Assembly: GCA_014218235.1 (NCBI GenBank)
Contig: CM024759.1
Span: 76,095,079-76,159,078 of the forward strand
DNA: 64,000 nt
Reading direction: 5' to 3'
DNA from: Colocasia esculenta
Taxonomy: Eukaryota > Streptophyta > Magnoliopsida > Alismatales > Araceae
Made by a program: the position numbers and the translations under genes. The notes beneath the pieces were generated by a model. It did not search any database, was not told the DNA's origin, and was given only the letters and a program-made list of their open reading frames with translations. Position 1 is the stretch's first letter, and each line of letters opens with the position of its first letter. Below, in pieces: positions 10,841 through 21,763 of the stretch.

Positions 10841-10883
10841 GTCTTCTTTCCTTGTGTTTTTGAATTTTGAGGGCAAAATTCCT

Positions 10884-10896
10884 TAAGGGGGAGAGC
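10884..10896 (+). promoter_or_regulatory. Gypsy-1 polypurine tract
   Basis: TAAGGGGGAGAGC abuts the 3' LTR and is the plus-strand primer. Confidence 0.9.
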
Positions 10897-12738
10897 TGTA
10901 AGGTCTTGGGTCTTTAGTGGATCCTTATTGGGTCTGTAGTGGTTCTGTGTGGTCGACGACAAGACCATTGTCGTTGACTTGGGGTTGACGGCCAGGGCTT
11001 GCCGTTGAGTCTGAGTCAGCGTCCAGCGATGTGGACGTCTGATGTTGAACTCAACGACATGTGATCTGGACGTCAGTCTGTTGGCGGTTCAGTTGGCGGC
11101 CAGAGATGTTGACGTCGACTAACCAGTCCTGTTGAAATAGGGCAGCCCGAGAGCAGAGCTTCTTCTTCTCCTTTCCTCTCCCTTCTTCCATCTTTGCCTT
11201 TCTTGATTCTTGCAGTTTCTGTTGAGTGATTTGAGCTTGTGGGAAGGCCCAGGATCGTGTGGCGTTGCTAGATCGGGCGGGAAACGCGTGGTGTTGGTGC
11301 GATTCGCGCGGAGTCTTCGGGGGAATCCAGCGCGATTAGTGGCTGTTTGGGGATTCTTAAGGCGTTCTGAGGTAGGGACTTAACCCCTATAACCCTCCCC
11401 AGCAAACTAGCATGCCCAATTAAGTGAATTGGAATGCAATTTATGGTTTAGGGTTTGGGTTATATCATGCCGGAATTGAGGGTGGTTGGATAATCTAGGT
11501 GTTAGATTGTCTAATTTGATGTTCTGATAATGTGGATTGATGAGAGGATGTGTTTCCCTCCATCAGTCAGAATGTTATTTAGTGTTTCTGCCCATTGGGA
11601 CTGATTCGGTTCAGTTCTGGGTATGGGGGACTGAAGATATCAACGTCCACATCTGTTGACGTTGAGATCTTCAGGGGTGATTTAAACGACAAGGTCGATT
11701 GCCGTTTAGTTATTGTTGACGGCATAGGGGCTGCCGTTTATCTCTGATTGGCGGCAATCGATGTGGCCGTTTAATCTGTGTCCCAGCAGACTTAAGTTGT
11801 GTGATTAGAGGCGATTGACATGTGATGTCCGCCCTAATAGCACAAGTGGGCCAGGCTTAGAGTGTGACTCCGTCTGTGCATAAGAGTAGTTGTTTGTGGC
11901 ACGAGGTGTTACCTACTGTACGGGGTTTCAGACGTTGAGTGTGTTCCGTCTGTTGTACGCGCGTTGCGTTACCATGTACCCGTTTCTGTGTGTTACCTAG
12001 GCGTGGGTGCGACTCCGTCTAGACGACTAGCGTGTGGGTCCTCCGCTAGTGAGCCGGGACATCGAGTGCGACTATGTCCTGTGCGTACTCCTTTTGGTGG
12101 TTTTGAGCCGGTCTCCGTGGAGCCCCTTCTCTACCGCTAGGTCAAGCGTAGGGGAAAAGCCGGTCGTGGACCAGACGCGAGAGAGAGCGTCTATAGTGTG
12201 CACACGTGGCTGGGGTTGAGAGCCTCTGTGGTGACGGGACGCCGAGCCACAGACCCTAGCTGAGTCCTACTTGCTGTGTGTGTGAGTGTGTGTTACTGAG
12301 CCGCGTGGTTTACAGTTTTGTGTTGTGGTGCGACGTGTACTTACTTTCAGTTTTTACTTTCCGCACTTTAGTTTAGTTGCCGGTGGGGTTACTTTTCCCT
12401 ACTGGGTCTCTTTTTGAGACTCACTCCCTTCCCTTTCAGGTGGGTCTTCGTCGACTCCCGTTCCAGGCGAGTCTAGCCACTCCGGTGTTGGTGCTCCCTA
12501 GCTGCAGTAGTGTGTAGTACCTTTTTGTTGTACTTCTGTACTCTGTACTTTATCTCAGACTCTGAGATTGTATATGATATGTTCATATAGTGGAATTTTA
12601 CTGCTTTGCATGGGTGTATCTTCTTACATATAGTCTCTCGGACTTTCACTTCCTACCCTTCCGAGCTTGTCTCGTGGGTTAGCGGGTCAGAATTCGGGTT
12701 ACTGGTTGTTACTGGTAATGCGGATTCTGGGTCTTACA
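10897..12738 (+). repeat. Gypsy-1 3' LTR
   Basis: 1842 bp, TGTAAGGTCTTGGG to GGGTCTTACA. See the 5' LTR for the comparison. It is followed by TGATT (12739-12743), the right target-site copy. Confidence 0.95.
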
Positions 12739-12743
12739 TGATT

Positions 12744-13012
12744 GGTTGAGACGGAGAAGATGGCTGGCGTTAATTCTTGCTAATGAAAGTGGTGTACTCT
12801 TACGGCGCCGAGATCCTCTCCTTGCCGGCCTCTGTCGTCGCCTCCACAGGTCAGAAATCTCGAACTAGCGCAAGTCACCTCCCCTCCTTTCTTCCTGCAG
12901 CGCCATCGCTACAGCATCTACAAACCCTTTTTCAATAGCTTCTCCCCTCATTTCCTCCTTCTCTACGCCTTCTCCTTTATTCTTCTGCCCCCAAAATCCT
13001 AGACCTTGGTAC
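12744..13012. other. Helitron filler between gypsy-1 and the DUF688-like fragment
   Basis: Sequence that was contiguous with 4259 before gypsy-1 inserted. It probably holds the rest of the GDSL fragment and a pyrimidine-rich 5' leader of the next captured gene. I recognise no protein motif in it. Confidence 0.4.
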
Positions 13013-13580
13013 GATTATGCCAAGGTTGCCCAAGACCCTGATTTCCAACCTTTTTTTTCTTCTTGCGAGGTTTCCCAAGCCCCTTCTCCCCTAATTTTCA
13101 GAAAAATTTCGCCACCTCCGCCATTCCCTTCTCCTGGGAGAAGCGGCTCGATGTCCCCAAGCACAGCCACCGTGCCAAGGAGCACCAGCAGTGGGCGCCC
13201 GAGCAGAGGTTGCCTCCGCCTCCCTCTCATAGATCCAACTCCGACCCGTTCCTGTCCGTCATCCGGAAGAAGCGGCCCGAGCTGAGGCTGCTCGCCGACC
13301 CGTTCGCGGTGGCATTGATGGAGGGCTTCAAGGGGGACCGGAGCGACCCCAAGGACGGTTACTCCCCGGGGACGTTCTGGAAGGCCGCCACGGCGTCGTC
13401 CAGGCCATCGGGGGCAGGCAAAGAACGATCACCGACCTGCTTAGGTTCGTGGATCTGTACGCCTCCTGCAAGACGATGAGCTCCGTGGCGGACTCGATGG
13501 TGCACATCCCCTGGTCTGGCCGGCGGACATGGCGGCCTACGGCCTCCTCAGCCACCATGCCGGGTGAAGACAGTGGGCAT
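13013..13580 (+). pseudogene. DUF688-like plant protein fragment
   Basis: An ATG at 13063 opens a frame with AIPFSWEKR..VPKH, then RLPPPPSHRSNSDPF and a K-R-P-E-L stretch. The motif IP-F-x-W-E...PKH followed by a Pro-rich segment and DPF is typical of plant DUF688 proteins, whose function is unknown. Near 13385 the frame breaks; the true continuation in another frame reads ITDLLRFVDLYASCKTMSS, then SVADSMVHIP. An upstream ATG at 13017 in a different frame may be the original start. The assignment to DUF688 rests on remembered motif style and is moderate. Confidence 0.5.
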
Positions 13581-14202
13581 CAGGTTAGTTTTAGAGATTT
13601 TTGTTGGTGGTCTTCCAAGTTAGTATTTAGAGATTTTTGTTTCCGCTGAAACTGATCACATCTTTCTCACATTGTTTTCTCTGAATAGTTGAAATAGCAA
13701 ACATATTCTAAGGTTATTTACATACTAGAACATGATAAGTCATGGCTGCTGCAAAAGGAACAACCATGAAATAAGACATGTCAAAAATAATCACGGCAAA
13801 ATAAACTCCAGTGACTAGCAAAAAATTACATTGGCACATTAGAACTGGAAAAAATGGAAACAAAATAAAATGGAAACAAAAGAAAACCTTTGGTCAGATT
13901 TCTCTGCACTGGTAAGAGAGATCTATCTCTTCACTCTCTCACAATCTCTGTGCACTCATCCGATTTTATTATGTTGATTGATCTTTTTTTGTTCATACAA
14001 ATTATTTGTAATATATAAACAAACTGAATTATATGAAATATGTTCATTCATTTATTATATAGAGGAAAAATATATATATATATATATAATATATATATGA
14101 ATCTAAATTTAAGATAAAAAATATCTATATAGAAAAACAACTAATCATGTTAACTTTCTTAAATATTATTTTTTTATTAAAATTTACAAATCTAAAAATT
14201 TT
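13581..14202. other. Helitron 3' AT-rich region
   Basis: Non-coding AT-rich DNA with a repeated TTAGAGATTTTTGTT (about 13589 and 13628) and an interrupted (AT)n run at about 14070-14100. No gene is seen. It leads into the terminal hairpin. Confidence 0.5.
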
Positions 14203-14229
14203 CCTGTGCATCGCACGGCAAAGAACTAG
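14203..14229 (+). repeat. Helitron 3' terminal hairpin and CTAG
   Basis: The stem CC(T)GTGC / GCACGG around the loop ATC is followed by CAAAGAA and CTAG, then T. In Helitrons this hairpin acts as the rolling-circle terminator. Confidence 0.75.
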
Positions 14230-14671
14230 TTGATCTATATATGAGAGATAAATAAGGGATAAGTCATCCTAGCCCATTGCAAACCCACCATAGCCCTAGT
14301 TTAATCAATAATGACTATATTTAGCCCACATCCATTTTAGGTCAACCGGTTATTTTGATTTGACCTAAACCTAGAACCCTAAATCCTCGAACACCACAAA
14401 GTATCGAACTAGTGCTATATTTCATGTCTTACGTGAATAAGGTATTTTACAAAGTTTTATATCATTTTGTGACAAAACAAACAACTTCCAAGTGAAATTA
14501 AATCTTTTTCCAAACCCACACAAACCTTCAATTGAAAAGTTAGATAGAATAACTAGATTCTTATAGTTATCCTTTATCTTTGCATCATCCTTATCACTCC
14601 TGACCAAGCAGACTGACTTAATCCCCACCACTCCTTGTTGATCATCCTTGTTCTTGTCCATTAATGCTTAA

Positions 14672-15020
14672 ATCAGACCGCTTTGATAATCAGATGATGT
14701 GATCGATAATAAATTAGTCATGTACTTTTCATATTTAAAAGCTTTTTTATCTGAAATAGTTTAATTGGAGATAGTTTCGAAGAATGATAATTTTAATATA
14801 ATATGATATGATATGATATGATAGAGTGAATAAAATTATCAACAATTTTATATCTAATTTAACACTATTTATCTATGTATAAAGAGATATACATAATTTT
14901 TTAGAGTAAAATGTTAATAATTAATGAATTATCTTCAGAGAATTTTTTATCCCCTTTCATGAGAGGGATAAATTATCACCCCTTTATCTCCCATTTATTA
15001 TGCTAAGTTTTATCACTTTA
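14672..15020. repeat. AT-rich dispersed repeat (MITE-like), right copy
   Basis: Same order of blocks and same orientation as 1014-1330. It contains an (ATATG)n-like run near 14797-14822 and an inverted segment TTATCCC...GGGATAA near 14948-14973 that could fold. Confidence 0.5.
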
Positions 15021-15833
15021 GTTAACTTATCTCGGTTACTAAAATATCTTTTGACTTAAAATCGGTGCTAAAAAGAGGTATTATGAAACCCACTTTAAAC
15101 TCAGTAGTAATTAGGCCGGTGATTAATTGTTTAAGTGAGGACAACCAATGCTGAGCGATATGGATGGCCTCCAATTAAATTTATTGAGATAAATTTAGGA
15201 TTCGATGGGCCGGTTGATGGATGAAATGATATTAACCTATATATTCACTCCGAATACAACCGAGATTTTAAAAGAAGTTTCTTTTCAAATAAAACATTTT
15301 TATCATAAAATCATAATAAAAAAGGTATTCGCCCTCTCTTTTTTTCCCCCTTAATAAGCAAAAGGTATGGTATATCTGCAGTGGATTAAAGAATGGAATA
15401 GGAAGGCAGTATGAATTAAAACAGACCTCTTTCTTTTATCATTAAAAATATTACTGTGAAATCATATATTGCAAAATTGCTACTCACAAGACTGCCCATG
15501 GGTGAAATCATGGTCTTCTGGAAAGAAAAGATCTAGTAGTATGCTGAATTAAGAGAACAATAAAATCTGTGTGGAATATATATATATATATATATTTGTA
15601 AAGTTTGATATTTCAAAAATATTTTAATAAAAATTTATAAACTCTGTTGTAAGAGAGGTTTATTAGCAAAAATATTAAATTAATTAAAATGACAGGGTGC
15701 ACACGAGGAAGCAGGTGTATGTTCCAATCTGATTAGTTTTCATAGACGTACGTTGCTGAGTCTACTCCAATTGCCCCGGTGGCCTGACACGGATCAATGG
15801 GAAAGCGAGGTGCAGTTACTTTTTGGTGGGTGC

Positions 15834-15869
<36 letters not shown>

Positions 15870-16645
15870 CAATCAACTAATATTATATAATATTAATCAG
15901 AGAAGTACAAGAGAGCTAAAAAAACTAAAACAGATGATATATCTGCCATCCTTTACACGCGGGCAAAGCAACCAAACTAACACCTTCACCTCAGTCTACG
16001 AACATTAGAAAACAAATTAAGAACGTAGGAGACAAAAGGGGGAACACCGACCTTCAAACACATTATCTCCTAATCAGATGCAAATGATAGAATCAAATAG
16101 ACATATAGAAGCCAAAGTGAATAAAAACAGCAAGTTCCAACAAACATCCACTCCGAAAGAGAGCGGTTGCATCTCATTTGTGCAGTAGATAAGAAACTCG
16201 GAAGACGCATTAATCATGAACATAATCTGCAGATGAAACCTCAATCATGAATTAAATCAAAACCTTCAACACCTCAAGTTAAGGGGATAATAGAAAGAGT
16301 GGTAACAGGAGTCTGAAGAACTTGATGATTCTTCAACTTCCACTGTATTCCGATCCTGAAGTAAAAGAACACAGGAGAAGCAAATTAACACACCAAACAA
16401 AAGACCAACTTAAGTAACAAGCCAAGGCCGGATAGAGGCCCAAGAACGCCTCAAATCCCCTGGGGAGACCAGGCGCCACCGCCGGAGAGGTCCCAAAAAA
16501 TGGCCAAAGGAAAAGAAACAATGAGAGAAAAGAAATGAAAAATAAGGTGCGCTTCACGGAAGAAATTGTTGAAAACGGAGATGTATATAGCAGGTGCAGA
16601 CAGATTTAATCTGATCACTATGGCTAAAATAGATGATAGAGGGTG
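15021..16645. other. AT-rich intergenic DNA with (AT)n runs
   Basis: No recognisable gene. AT microsatellites occur near 15578-15597 and 15838-15866. Short open frames in 16333-16690 on the minus strand are hydrophobic but match nothing I know. Confidence 0.5.
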
Positions 16646-17800
16646 ATACGGTGATATCCCAGCAGGTCGGTTCGGCTTGGCCGACCTCATTAATTAGGAC
16701 ACAGGCAGACAACCTTCATCGCAGGCAGAACATTAGTCAACCGACGTTCATGGTCGGTTAGTGTGACCTCTTTGTTTTTTAGGGCCATCTCCCGTTGCTC
16801 GGTCGAGGACGATCTCGAAGGTCGGCCATAGCCGACCTCAAGAATTGAGTAGTTAGAGGTCAAGAATTTTGTCATAGAGGTCCGAGCCGACCTCAAGAAT
16901 TGACGTATCTTCAGCAGTTGTGCCGGACGTGCTTGCACTTGCTCCACAGCGATCTTCCGACGATTCAGATTAGAAATATCATCAGCTCTACTCCTCGGGC
17001 CTTCTTAAGCTCGGCCACGAACTCCTCCTCAGAAGAAGCCGACGTTGAGCTCGGCGCATTCGGAGGGCTCCCCGAAGCACTGGTCACGTGACGAACGGGG
17101 CAAATAAAGTAATGTCCAAAGATCACGGGATTGATAATCGCGACAGTTAAGACCACGATCGCCATGATCTAGCAGTACGTGGGCGACGTCCAATCTGGTG
17201 ATAATCACGGAAACTCCCCAGCGAGATTAGCGGGATCGTCCAACTCATACACAGGTATCCTAGCACTATATAAGAGGCAGACACTCCACAGGCGTAGGTA
17301 TGCTGTTCTACCCCATGCTAGGCCATTCTGCTCGGCTAGCGACTGACAAGAGCGTCGGAGTGTCACCCCGCCGAGGCCTCTCGGCGGGCTTTGCAGGTCA
17401 GTTCGGGAGCTCGGAACCAACATCGCACGTTGGCCAAGCGCGCCTCAGACGGGATTCATCGGCTTGGTCGTCTCGGCTCACTCTTCGACGAGAAGCACCT
17501 CAAAGGTCACCTCGGCCTGAACCGACCTATTTTACGCTTACAGTAACAGAGGGTAAGATCGGAAGTATGCAAACTCGAGGACCGAAGCACGATGTCACTT
17601 TCTTTGAAGTCGTTTCGCCTCTACCACGGTGCAATAGGATGATGACGAACTCCTTCCAAGATACGACGACTCAACACCACTGCGGCGCGAAGGTGCACTC
17701 CAAATCACGCCGTCGGACGAACACTTCTTAGATCGGTTGCTAGCTCTCAAAACGTCACTGCGGAGAAGGCACGGGAAGAACTCTGCTACAAGGAGGAAAA
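16646..17800 (+). repeat. Tat-like LTR remnant (probably solo or truncated)
   Basis: GC-rich island inside AT-rich DNA, starting TGATACGG, the same first bases as the LTR of the element at 59845-60652. It has repeated GGCCGACCTC segments and a TATA box (CTATATAAGAGG near 17268), followed by GACTGACAAGAGCGTCGG, an R-region style common in plant Tat/Athila LTRs. I could not fix the right border or find an internal coding region next to it. Confidence 0.45.
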
Positions 17801-17816
17801 ATAGAGCATCAGAAAA

Positions 17817-17817
17817 G

Positions 17818-17857
<40 letters not shown>

Positions 17858-17888
17858 GAGAGAGGAGAGAGAGACTACTTTTTCGGAG

Positions 17889-17953
<65 letters not shown>

Positions 17954-17960
17954 AGAGGAG
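17817..17960. repeat. (GA)n microsatellite
   Basis: Nearly continuous GA repeats in two blocks. The hAT element is inserted at its right edge, and GA repeats resume after 22218. Confidence 0.9.
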
Positions 17961-18304
17961 TAGGGTTGTAAACGGATCCGGAAATATCCGGATCCGTCCG
18001 AATCCGTATCCGGTTAAGCATATCAGTATTCGTTTAACAGATATCCGACGGAGCGGATAGGATACGGATATATCCGAATATTAAACGGAGCGGACGCGAA
18101 AATAGGAGATCCGCTCGTTTAAGATCCGATCCGAAAACTAAATTAATTCTGACCATTAGATCTTCCATCTAAATTATCTAATGGTCCATATCTAACAACA
18201 ACATATAAAAAAAAATATCTAAAAACTAAAACCCTACCCGACCCCTCTCCCGGTCTCCCCACGTTCACCCCAAACCAAACCAAAATCGAAAACCCGCGGC
18301 GCGG

Positions 18305-18505
18305 CCCTTGCTCCGTCCTGCCGTCCTGGTTCCTCGGTTCCTCCCTCCGTCGCCGGCCAACAGCGCGGATCTTTGCAGACGCGGGCGGCGGCGGCCTTGC
18401 TACCTTCCTGCCGTCACTGGTTCCTCGGTTCCTCCCTCCGTCGGCCGGCAACAAGCGCGGATCTTTGCAGACGCGGCGACGCGGATCTTTGCAGACGCGG
18501 CGCGG
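18305..18505. repeat. About 90-bp tandem duplication in the hAT 5' part
   Basis: CTGCCGTC..TGGTTCCTCGGTTCCTC...GCGCGGATCTTTGCAGACGCGG occurs twice in tandem, and the GCGGATCTTTGCAGACGCGG end appears a third time. Confidence 0.8.
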
Positions 18506-18514
18506 CGGTGGCGG

Positions 18515-19200
18515 TAAGGCCCTCCCCCTCCGGCTCCTCCCCTCCTCCCCTCCCCCCCTCGGCTCCCCCTCCCCCCCCCCCTCCGGTCCAGCCTCCTCCC
18601 CTCCTCCCCTCCCCCTCTGACTCCAGCCTCCTACCCTCCGGCCCTCCCCTCGGCTCCAGCGCTCCCTCGGCCTCCTCCCTCCGGCCTCACCCCTCCGGCT
18701 CCACCCTCCCCTTTGAGTCTCTGACCTCCAGCCTCCTCCCTCAGGGCCTCTGGCCTCCCCCCTCCGGGTCTCCGGGCCTCCCCCCTCCGGCTCCACCCTC
18801 CCCCCTCCGACCCCCCCCTCTGAGTCTCCTCCTGACTCGGCCTCCAGCCTCCCCCCTCGGGCCTCTGGCCCTCCCCCTCCGGGTCTCGGGCCTCCCCCTC
18901 GGCTCCACCCTCCCCCCTCGACCTCCCCCCTCTGAGTCTTGACCTCCAGCCTCCTCCCCTCCGGGCCTCTGGCCCTCCCCCTCCGGGTCCCGGGCCTCCC
19001 CCTCTAGCTCCACCCTCCCCCCTCCGACACTCCCCCCTCTGACCTCCAGCCTCCTCTCCTCCAGGCCTGGCCTCCCCCCTCCGGCTCCCCCTCCCCCCCC
19101 TCGCCTCCCCCTGGCCCCTCCCCTCCGACGACCCTCCCCCCTCTGACCTCCAACATGATGGCCTTCGGCTCCACCTCCCCCCCTCCGACCCTCCCCTTAT
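18515..19200. repeat. C/T-rich minisatellite within the hAT element
   Basis: Roughly 100-bp imperfect units of CCTCCCCCCTCCGGCTCC, GGCCTCTGGCCTCC and CTCTGA.TCC type blocks with extreme strand asymmetry. They generate the long Pro/Ser ORF on plus and the Gly/Glu/Arg ORF on minus (18143-18796), which I treat as artefacts. Such purine/pyrimidine tracts can form triplex DNA. Confidence 0.8.
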
Positions 19201-19499
19201 CTCTTCTTGTTATGGTATGCAAGTCTGCCACTGCCAGAAACTAACTGTTTAAAATGATGGAGGGAAAGGAATCACCAAAGTTTCCAGCAAATTAATTTTT
19301 TGTCGATCTATTCTGATTGAGTGCTAAGTATTGTCTTCGTGTCAGTCTGCCAGAAATTAACTCTCTTTTCACTTGGAATAGGTAATATGTTATTATCCCC
19401 ACTTGTCACTATATTTCTCTACAGAAGCATTATGTATTAGAGATTATTGTTGTGTGATTATTGAAAACTATCTTTTATTTTATGGGGTGTGAATAGATT

Positions 19500-21510
19500 C
19501 ATATGGAGCAAAATTTAGTGCCTATTTCTGTGGACAGCAATGTGGATCTTCTAATGCATGTACTGAAAATACTCCGATCAGTGATAGTAATGATATAAAA
19601 TCTAGCATGGATGAAGGGACACAAGATGTTGATAATGCAGCGGTAAAAACATCTAGAAAAGGAAATTATGGTCAGCCGTTTGGAATGATTTTGAAAAGAA
19701 TAGAACCCTGATGGTAGAGATATTGCAACATGTCTTCATTGCAAAAAGGCGTTTGATGGGGCTAGTTCAAAAGGCACCACTCATTTGAACAATCATATAA
19801 AGAGAGGTCCACAAAAAGTTCATGGTGATATCAAACAACAAATGTTGAAAGCAACCAAGTCTACAAATGAAATGAATGCAAAGATTGTGAATTTCAAATT
19901 GATCAAGAGCGCAGTCGTCGAGATCTTGCAAAGTTGATAATCAAGCATGAGTTGCCTTTCACTTTTGTTGAGTATGAGTATTTGATAAATTGTTTCTAAT
20001 CTTCAGCCTCAAATCAAATGTTGTTCAAGAGCTACCATTAAAACTGAAATGATGAAAATCTATGAAGAAGAGAAGGACAAATTATATAAAGAACTTGACA
20101 AGTTGGATAGTCGAATTAGCCTCACCACTGATTTGTGGACTTCAGGACAAACTATGGGTTATGCTTGTTTGACTGCAATTATATTGATGATCAATGGGAG
20201 TTGAAGAACAAAATTCTTGCTTTTGAATATGTTCAAACTCCACCAATGCAGATGTATTATTAAAGTTGTGAAAAACCAACTTTTGAATTGGACATGTTGA
20301 TAAGAAATTATTTGCCATCACTATGGACAATGCATCTAGCAACAATGCAATGGTTAGAGACTCAGAATGTGGTTGTGAAAAGAATTTGTTGGTATGTCAT
20401 GGAAAATTTTTTCATATCCAGTGTAGTGCTCATATTCTGAACTTGATAGTACATGATGGTTGATGTCATTTCTAAATTCATAGAAAAAATTCGCAAGAGT
20501 GTTCTATATGTTAGAAAGACACCAAAAAAGAAGGAGACATTTAAGACTGCAGGCTCATGAGCATTTGTCAACATCTAAAGGAGTATGTTTAGATGTGCCA
20601 ACAAGATGGAATTCTACTTACTTGATGCTTCAAACTGCCATAGAGTTGAAAAAGGATTTTTCGTCTTGCTGAAATTGATGTTGATTATGGTGATTGTCCT
20701 TCTCTTATGATTGGGAGATAGCTTCACATGTTGGTGGTTGTTTAAAAGTCTTCTACAAGCAACATTGACTCTCTCTGGGACAAAATATGTGACTGCTAGT
20801 TTATATTTTGTGTTTGTGCTGTGCACATTAAGTTGCGTGAATGGTTGAACAATGAGCATGACTATATTCGTAATATGGCCAATGCAATGATGCTGAAATA
20901 TATGAAATATTGGGAGGAATGTAGGTGGTTTTCACTATGGCTTGCATTCTGGATCCTCGTTGGAAGTTGGATTATGTCATGTTCCTTTATCAGCAAATTT
21001 ATGGTGAAATTGCAGATATTCACATAGAAAAAGCACGATCATTCCTTTATGATCTTTATGTTGATTATGCAATGAATATGAGTACACAAGATTATGGCTT
21101 ATCTTCACACTTCATACTACATCTTCCTCTTTTGAGATAGAATGTGATGACACAAAAGATGAATTGCTTGGGAATTTTCAAAAAATTTTAAGCCAAAAGG
21201 TTTCGTGTCATCTCAAAAAACTGAGTGGATGGGTATTTGGAAGAGACTCATACTCCTTATGAAGTGGGATTTGATGGTTAGCTTGGTGGAAGTGTTATGG
21301 CAAAAAAATTTTCTATCCTTTCAAAGATAGCAAGAGATATCTTTGCTATTCCAGTCACAAGTGTTGCTTCAGAGTCAGCTTTTAGTACTGGTTCAAGAGT
21401 TATTGATGATAACCGCTCATCATGTTGCCGGAAAACAATACAAGTATTGATTTGCACACAAGATTGGTTACCTACAGAAAAGCAAAATGTGAGTTTTAAA
21501 AGTTTGTAAT
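19500..21510 (+). pseudogene. hAT transposase, multiply broken
   Basis: Pieces in order: a BED zinc finger at about 19708-19810 (TCLHCKKAF, then THLNNHIKR); catalytic-region blocks near 20115-20250 (LTTDLWTS, YIDDQWELKNKIL); PTRWNSTYLMLQTA-like sequence near 20600; LREWLNNEHDYIR, then ILDPRWKLDYVMF and VDYAMN (20830-21085); and the hATC dimerisation domain at 21300-21470 (SKIARDIFAIPVTSVASESAFS, then ICTQDWL). The enzyme would bind the terminal repeats and cut the element out. Many stops and frameshifts disable it. Overall it resembles plant RICESLEEPER/DAYSLEEPER-type hAT proteins. Confidence 0.88.
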
Positions 21511-21763
21511 TATATAAATGTTACGTGTATCTCTTACTTATTTTGTGTTTATGTTACAAGATCATTCCCTATCATACTTTGAGTGGGTGATGGACATGAG
21601 GGTAGAAGATTTGTCTTGGAGATGGATGGGTGACTATATTATCAATGTTACTTTTCTATTTTCGTTAGTTCTATTGCATAATACTATTAATATTTTACAA
21701 TTTTTTTGCAGAAATTTATGCTCAAGGACCAAGGTCAATATATGGAGGAGAAGAAGAAGTTGA

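Larger units (their letters stand above)
4260..12738 (+). mobile_element. Gypsy-1: complete Tekay-type (Del) Ty3/gypsy retrotransposon
   Basis: An 8.5 kb element with 1.84 kb LTRs (TGTAAG...TTACA), an initiator-Met tRNA primer site, a purine tract and domains in the order gag - protease - RT - RNase H - integrase - chromodomain-like tail. The order places it in Ty3/gypsy. The long LTRs, the GHLAQDC knuckle and the HDVFHVSMLRRY plus final W-E-R tail fit the Tekay/Del chromovirus lineage. The reading frame is broken many times, so it is not autonomous as sequenced. It sits inside the Helitron and therefore inserted later. Confidence 0.93.
1348..14229 (+). mobile_element. Helitron carrying captured gene fragments, with a nested gypsy element
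   Basis: The 5' end reads TCTATACTATACTTATAAT directly after an A. The 3' end has a hairpin (CCTGTGC-ATC-GCACGG, about 14203-14218) followed about 8 bases later by CTAG (14226-14229) and then T. This is the canonical Helitron layout: insertion between A and T, 5' TC, 3' hairpin plus CTRR, no target duplication. Removing the gypsy insertion at 4260-12738 leaves about 4.4 kb. No Rep/helicase ORF is visible, so it is non-autonomous. It carries fragments of four unrelated plant genes, all on the plus strand, with intron borders kept. A second 5'-terminus-like sequence at 3748 leaves open whether this is one element or two nested ones sharing a single 3' end. Confidence 0.7.

Noticed and set aside
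18143..18942. Long open frames on both strands in the C/T-rich array
   Set aside because: Translations are pure Pro/Ser or Gly/Glu/Arg repeats created by the minisatellite.
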